The notes under the pieces: model-generated
Told to the model about the DNA's origin: nothing
Seen by the model: the letters and a program-made list of their open reading frames with translations, nothing else
Database searches by the model: none
NCBI RefSeq assembly: GCF_016464625.1
Contig: NZ_JAEAGO010000001.1
Span: 310,001 to 374,000 of the forward strand
DNA: 64,000 nucleotides
Source: Penaeicola halotolerans
GTDB lineage: Bacteria > Bacteroidota > Bacteroidia > Cytophagales > Cyclobacteriaceae
Direction of reading: 5' to 3'
Translations under genes and position numbers: made by a program
Shown: one piece after another, positions 60,496-64,000 of the stretch
Position numbering within the stretch: position 1 is the first letter of the stretch
How the letters are laid out: the number at the start of each line of letters is the position of its first letter

Positions 60496-61236
60496 TCAGA
60501 CAATGTTTAATTTCTCGCAAGCGATTTTAGCAGCTTCTTGCTCAGCCTTTTTCTTGTTAGGCCCTTTGCCTTCTGAGATAAACACATCATCTAAAAGTAG
60601 CTGTGCTTTAAACTCTTTAGTATGTTTAAAATATACCACATCTACTATCTCAAAGTTAGCTCTTTGATTTTCTTTTTGAGCCCACTCAATGATTTTACTT
60701 TTATAGTTGACGGTGGTATTGACTATTTCGTGTAAGTCAAAATGATTAGAAAGGAGTCGGTTGATGATAAACTTTTTACAGAAAGAAAAGCCTCTATCAA
60801 TGTATACCGCGCCAATCAATGCTTCTAAAGTATCTCCATGAATAGATTTGTGGCCGTAGTTTCCACGACTATTGCTATCATAAGAGAGGATTTTACTAAG
60901 ACCGATCTTGATGCCTACTTGATTAAGCGACTCTCTATTGACGATTCTAGAGCGGGTTTCTGTGAGAAAGCCTTCATCTTTGAAGGGGTATTTTTTGAAA
61001 AGATATTCTGCCACTACTGCTCCCAATACGGCATCTCCTAGGTATTCAAGTCTTTCATTGGAGTCTTTTACTCCATTGCTAAACTCCTTGGCTACGGAAG
61101 CATGCTGCATGGCTAGTCGGTATGGAGCCAAGTTAAAAGGCCTGCCACCCACGATCCTTTTGATCGAAGTAGCAAGCCTTCTGTCTTCTTTGCTATAAAA
61201 TAAACTTTGAAATCTAATGCTACGGAGTAACCGCAC
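60496..61236 (-). CDS. rnc: Ribonuclease III
   Basis: A 246-residue RNase III: catalytic RNase III domain with the signature NERLEYLGDAVLGAVVAEYL and GDTLEALIGAVYIDRG (active-site acidic residues), then a dsRBD with VDVVYFKHTKEFKAQLLLDD and GPNKKKAEQEAAKIACEKL. The start is GTG at 61236, 3 nt after the fabF stop. Processes rRNA and other double-stranded RNAs. The acpP-fabF-rnc order is typical. Confidence 0.95.
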   Translation of the reverse strand: MRLLRSIRFQSLFYSKEDRRLATSIKRIVGGRPFNLAPYRLAMQHASVAKEFSNGVKDSNERLEYLGDAVLGAVVAEYLFKKYPFKDEGFLTETRSRIVNRESLNQVGIKIGLSKILSYDSNSRGNYGHKSIHGDTLEALIGAVYIDRGFSFCKKFIINRLLSNHFDLHEIVNTTVNYKSKIIEWAQKENQRANFEIVDVVYFKHTKEFKAQLLLDDVFISEGKGPNKKKAEQEAAKIACEKLNIV

Positions 61237-61239
61237 GTA

Positions 61240-62487
61240 TTATATCTTTTTGAGGATTATAGAGCAGTTATGTCCACCAAAACCAAACGTATTACTTAAA
61301 ATTGCATTGACTGCCCTCTTTTGAGGCTTATTGAAAGTAAAGTTCAATTTATTGTCAAACTCCTCATCATCAGTAAAGTGATTGATAGTAGGAGGGACTT
61401 CTTGGTGTTTGATGGCTAGTATACCAGCGATCGCTTCTATGGCTCCTGCTGCTCCGAGCAAGTGACCAGTCATCGATTTGGTCGAACTGATATTTAGCTT
61501 GTAGGCATGATCGCCAAAGACTTTTTGGATAGCCTTGACCTCACTGATATCACCTAGAGGCGTTGAAGTTCCGTGCACATTGATATAATCAATGTCTTCA
61601 GGCTTCATATTGGCATCTTCTAAGGCTGATTTCATCACATTGGTAGCACCTTCTCCTTCAGGATGTGGGGCTGTGATATGGTGTGCGTCAGCTGACATAC
61701 CACCACCTACGACTTCTGCGTAGATTTTAGCACCTCTAGCCTTAGCATGCTCGTATTCTTCTAGTATAAGGGCTCCTGCACCTTCACCTAAGACGAAGCC
61801 TTCACGGTCTTTATCAAATGGTCTCGAAGCTGTTTCAGGAGAGTCATTTCTTTGTGAGAGTGCTTTCATTGCATTGAATCCACCGATACCCGCTTGGGTC
61901 ACAGCAGCTTCAGAGCCACCACAGATAGTCACGTCCATTTTACCAAGACGTATGTAGTTGAAAGCATCAATGATAGCATTGGTGCCAGAGGCACAGGCAG
62001 ATACAGTCACGAAGTTAGGGCCTTTGAAGCCATACTTAATAGAAATATACCCAGTGCTGATATCAGCGATCATTTTTGGTATAAAGAAGGGGTTGAAACG
62101 TGGTGTTCCATCACCCTGAGCGAAGTACATGACTTCATCTTGGAATGTCTTGAGGCCTCCGATACCAGAGCCCCAGATCACCCCAGCTCTATTGAGGTTG
62201 ATTTTTTCTAAATCCAAACCCGAATCTAACATGGCTTCATCCGTAGCGATCATCGCATACTGAGTGAAAGGATCCATTTTTCGGGCTTCTTTTTTATCGA
62301 TGTGAGATTCTATATCGAAATTTTTCAATTCACAAGCGAACTGCGTCTTGAAGAGTGATGCGTCAAACTTAGTAATAGGTGCAGCACCACTCACACCATT
62401 TGTCAAACCCTGCCAATATTCTTCGACATTGTTACCAATCGGTGTGAGTGCGCCTATACCTGTTACTACAACTCTTTTCAAATTCAT
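61240..62487 (-). CDS. fabF: 3-oxoacyl-[acyl-carrier-protein] synthase II
   Basis: A 415-residue KAS II condensing malonyl-ACP with acyl-ACP. Catalytic C165 in TVSACASGTNAIIDA, then two His in NVHGTSTPLGD and SMTGHLLGAAGAIEAI, and C-terminal NTFGFGGHNCSIIL. Length and the Cys-His-His triad match FabF. It follows acpP by 25 nt. Confidence 0.96.
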   Translation of the reverse strand: MNLKRVVVTGIGALTPIGNNVEEYWQGLTNGVSGAAPITKFDASLFKTQFACELKNFDIESHIDKKEARKMDPFTQYAMIATDEAMLDSGLDLEKINLNRAGVIWGSGIGGLKTFQDEVMYFAQGDGTPRFNPFFIPKMIADISTGYISIKYGFKGPNFVTVSACASGTNAIIDAFNYIRLGKMDVTICGGSEAAVTQAGIGGFNAMKALSQRNDSPETASRPFDKDREGFVLGEGAGALILEEYEHAKARGAKIYAEVVGGGMSADAHHITAPHPEGEGATNVMKSALEDANMKPEDIDYINVHGTSTPLGDISEVKAIQKVFGDHAYKLNISSTKSMTGHLLGAAGAIEAIAGILAIKHQEVPPTINHFTDDEEFDNKLNFTFNKPQKRAVNAILSNTFGFGGHNCSIILKKI

Positions 62488-62512
62488 AAATGAATTTTAA
62501 GTGAGTAAGAAT

Positions 62513-62749
62513 TTATTTTACGTTGGCTTCTAGATAAGAGATAGCCTGACCTACTGTTCCGATTTGTTCAGCTTGGTCGTCTGGGATAGAGATATTGAAT
62601 TCTTTTTCGAATTCCATGATCAATTCCACTGTGTCAAGTGAGTCAGCTCCTAGATCATTTGTGAAGCTCGCTTCTGCTACTACTTCAGACTCCTCAACGC
62701 CAAGTTTGTCAACGATGATAGCTTTTACTCTTTGTGCGATATCAGACAT
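62513..62749 (-). CDS. acpP: Acyl carrier protein
   Basis: A 78-residue acidic four-helix ACP with the 4'-phosphopantetheine attachment site S37 in [20 protein letters not shown]. It carries growing acyl chains in fatty acid synthesis. ATG start 62749. First gene of the acpP-fabF-rnc operon. Confidence 0.97.
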   Translation of the reverse strand: MSDIAQRVKAIIVDKLGVEESEVVAEASFTNDLGADSLDTVELIMEFEKEFNISIPDDQAEQIGTVGQAISYLEANVK

Positions 62750-62778
62750 TTTATAAAGGTTTTAGATTAAACACTCCG

Positions 62779-62810
62779 CAAAGAAATACATTTCGATCAA
62801 TAATGTCAAA
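62779..62810 (-). promoter_or_regulatory. Probable acpP promoter
   Basis: Minus strand TTTG (62810-62807) and, about 20 nt on, TATTTCTTTG (62788-62779): close to, though not exactly, the TAnnTTTG box (two extra bases). It lies 30 nt before the acpP start. Confidence 0.4.
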
Positions 62811-62872
62811 CAATTTTTTGAAACTTGATAAGAGAATCTTCACTAACGAAGGCTTTGATCAAATAAATTTTT

Positions 62873-62880
62873 TACATTTG
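62873..62880 (+). promoter_or_regulatory. Promoter -7 box of the IPExxxVDY gene and pyk
   Basis: TACATTTG matches TAnnTTTG; TTTG at 62854-62857 is 15 nt away, a little short for -33. It precedes the ATG at 62904 by 23 nt. Confidence 0.45.
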
Positions 62881-62903
62881 AATTTGATTTTAATTCTTCC
62901 TAC

Positions 62904-63332
62904 ATGAAGAAGAATAAGCTTCTCATCGAGTATGAGTACAACTTTGACTTGATTGGAATCATCTCGCCTGCAAGAGAATATAAATTAGCGTGGTCTCTCA
63001 ATCAGGTGCTTAAAAGTGGTCTAGTGAAACAAAAAGATATTATCCTTGAACTCACTGACAACAGAAGTTTGATCATTTCAAATTTTATCGAACGCAAGCA
63101 TTATGGTTTTATTCAATTGCTAAAAAATAGATCCTTTGCTCCAGATAGTAGAGTAGATTATTTGCTACCTGAGCTGAGGCAGTTTGACTTTTTCCTATTG
63201 ATACAGGATGAGACGGAGACTATAGATATCGCGGAGATTGTTCAAATTTTAGCTTCAAACAATGAAATACAAAGTGTCGTCAAAATAGATATTGACAAAG
63301 TAAAGTCTAAAGAAAACCTATTAACTTATTAA
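62904..63332 (+). CDS. IPExxxVDY-family protein
   Basis: A 142-residue protein of a Bacteroidota family named after a C-terminal motif, which usually sits between acpP and pyk. Visible: a first strand KLLIEYEYNFDLIGI and the C-proximal DYLLPELRQFDFFLLIQDET. No enzyme motif, function unknown. It is 8 nt from pyk on the same strand, so co-transcribed with it. Confidence 0.82.
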   Translation: MKKNKLLIEYEYNFDLIGIISPAREYKLAWSLNQVLKSGLVKQKDIILELTDNRSLIISNFIERKHYGFIQLLKNRSFAPDSRVDYLLPELRQFDFFLLIQDETETIDIAEIVQILASNNEIQSVVKIDIDKVKSKENLLTY

Positions 63333-63340
63333 ACCTAATT

Positions 63341-64000
63341 ATGAGTTTTATTGACAAAAGAACCAAAATAGTGGCCACGGTAGGCCCTGCATGTAACAAC
63401 AAGGAAATGCTTAGTAAGCTAATTCATGCAGGAGCAGATGTGTTCAGACTTAATTTTTCACATGGAAGTCATGATGGTCACGCACAAGTGATCAAATATA
63501 TCAGAGAGCTAAATGAAGAGCTCGGTACGAGTGTGAGTATTCTCCAAGATCTCCAAGGACCAAAGATCAGAATCGGTGAAGTAGAAAATAATGGCGTAGA
63601 GATACATGATGGAGATCAGATCATCATCACTTCTGAAACTATGATAGGCAATGCTAAGAAAGTAAGTACTGTCTATGAAGGTTTGCCAAAAGATGTGGTC
63701 AAAGGCGATAGAATCCTCATCGATGATGGTAAACTAGAGTTGATCGTAGATCATGTACAGGGTGTGGAAGTAACTTGTACGATCAAGCATGGGGGTATTT
63801 TGAAATCTAAAAAAGGCATCAACCTGCCAACAGCGAATGTATCTGCACCGTCTCTGACAGATAAGGATATTGAAGATTTAGCTTTTGGTCTAGAACAAGA
63901 AGTAGACTGGATAGCGCTCTCTTTTGTAAGAAGAGCTGAAGATATCACTGATCTCCGTGAGCGAATCAAACGATCTGGAAAGGACTGTAGAATCATAGCT
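63341..64000 (+). CDS. pyk: Pyruvate kinase (partial, 3' end outside window)
   Basis: The first 220 codons of a pyruvate kinase, which transfers phosphate from PEP to ADP. Motifs: FIDKRTKIVATVGPACNN (first strand), VFRLNFSHGSHDGH, ILQDLQGPKIRIGEVE, the start of the B domain near 72-165, then EVDWIALSFVRRAEDI. The rest, including the catalytic Lys region and the C-domain, is cut by the window edge. Confidence 0.96.
   Translation, partial: MSFIDKRTKIVATVGPACNNKEMLSKLIHAGADVFRLNFSHGSHDGHAQVIKYIRELNEELGTSVSILQDLQGPKIRIGEVENNGVEIHDGDQIIITSETMIGNAKKVSTVYEGLPKDVVKGDRILIDDGKLELIVDHVQGVEVTCTIKHGGILKSKKGINLPTANVSAPSLTDKDIEDLAFGLEQEVDWIALSFVRRAEDITDLRERIKRSGKDCRIIA

Overview
The window looks like a chromosomal segment of a Bacteroidota bacterium, most likely of the Cytophagales type. 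The evidence is gene content and promoter style. Gene content includes the order pyk / IPExxxVDY protein / acpP / fabF / rnc, an HYC_CC_PP family protein, DUF2911 and DUF3347 lipoproteins, a PorV/PorQ-like barrel, a YfhO-like protein and a large single-chain PurL. Several genes are preceded by the Bacteroidota promoter pattern (TTTG, about 19 nt, TAnnTTTG), and Shine-Dalgarno sequences are mostly absent. No rRNA, CRISPR array or intact transposase was seen. One tRNA-Gln(TTG) is present.

Layout. 1-4 kb: a leftward run of a two-receiver signalling pair (receiver-Hpt and CheY-like), a small unknown protein, an MBL-fold hydrolase, an RqcH/NFACT ribosome-quality-control protein and the start of a DinB/maleylpyruvate-isomerase-like gene. 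4-6.3 kb: miaA, a small membrane protein and pfkA. 6.3-14.7 kb: a cell-surface polysaccharide locus (glycosyltransferase and DegT/DnrJ sugar aminotransferase rightward; YfhO-like protein, methyltransferase, glycosyltransferase and flippase leftward), with a small A+T-rich gene remnant between the two arms. 14.9-16.2 kb: ffh.

16.3-21.2 kb is the accessory part. A set of A+T-rich genes (exported HNH-nuclease-like protein, three small unknown proteins, an OmpA-like lipoprotein) is bracketed by two repeat blocks. These blocks carry the same modules in opposite orientation and include long REP/MITE-like hairpins with TTGTCAyCC ends. Inside are the 3' end (domains V and VI) of a group II intron, an attC-like imperfect hairpin and a 9-bp-period tandem repeat. 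This is the least ordinary part of the window.

21.2-34 kb is mostly housekeeping: metG, a PadR-controlled operon of three related membrane proteins with a clear palindromic operator, a thiamine-binding protein, pth, rplY, prs, tRNA-Gln, purL and an alpha/beta hydrolase. 34.3-40.9 kb: a self-contained TetR / TolC / adaptor / RND drug-type efflux operon with a well-formed promoter. 40.9-44.1 kb: a Gfo/Idh/MocA oxidoreductase and an M1-family metallopeptidase. 44.2-52.8 kb: a Cus-type heavy-metal (probably copper/silver) efflux locus in which the TolC-like gene is split by a G7 homopolymer and a DUF3347 domain occurs twice. 52.8-58.5 kb: outer-membrane barrels, yidD and lgt. 58.6-64 kb: nadE, then rnc, fabF and acpP leftward, and the IPExxxVDY gene and pyk rightward.

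Product names come from recognising motifs and family resemblance by eye; no database search or computed alignment was possible.
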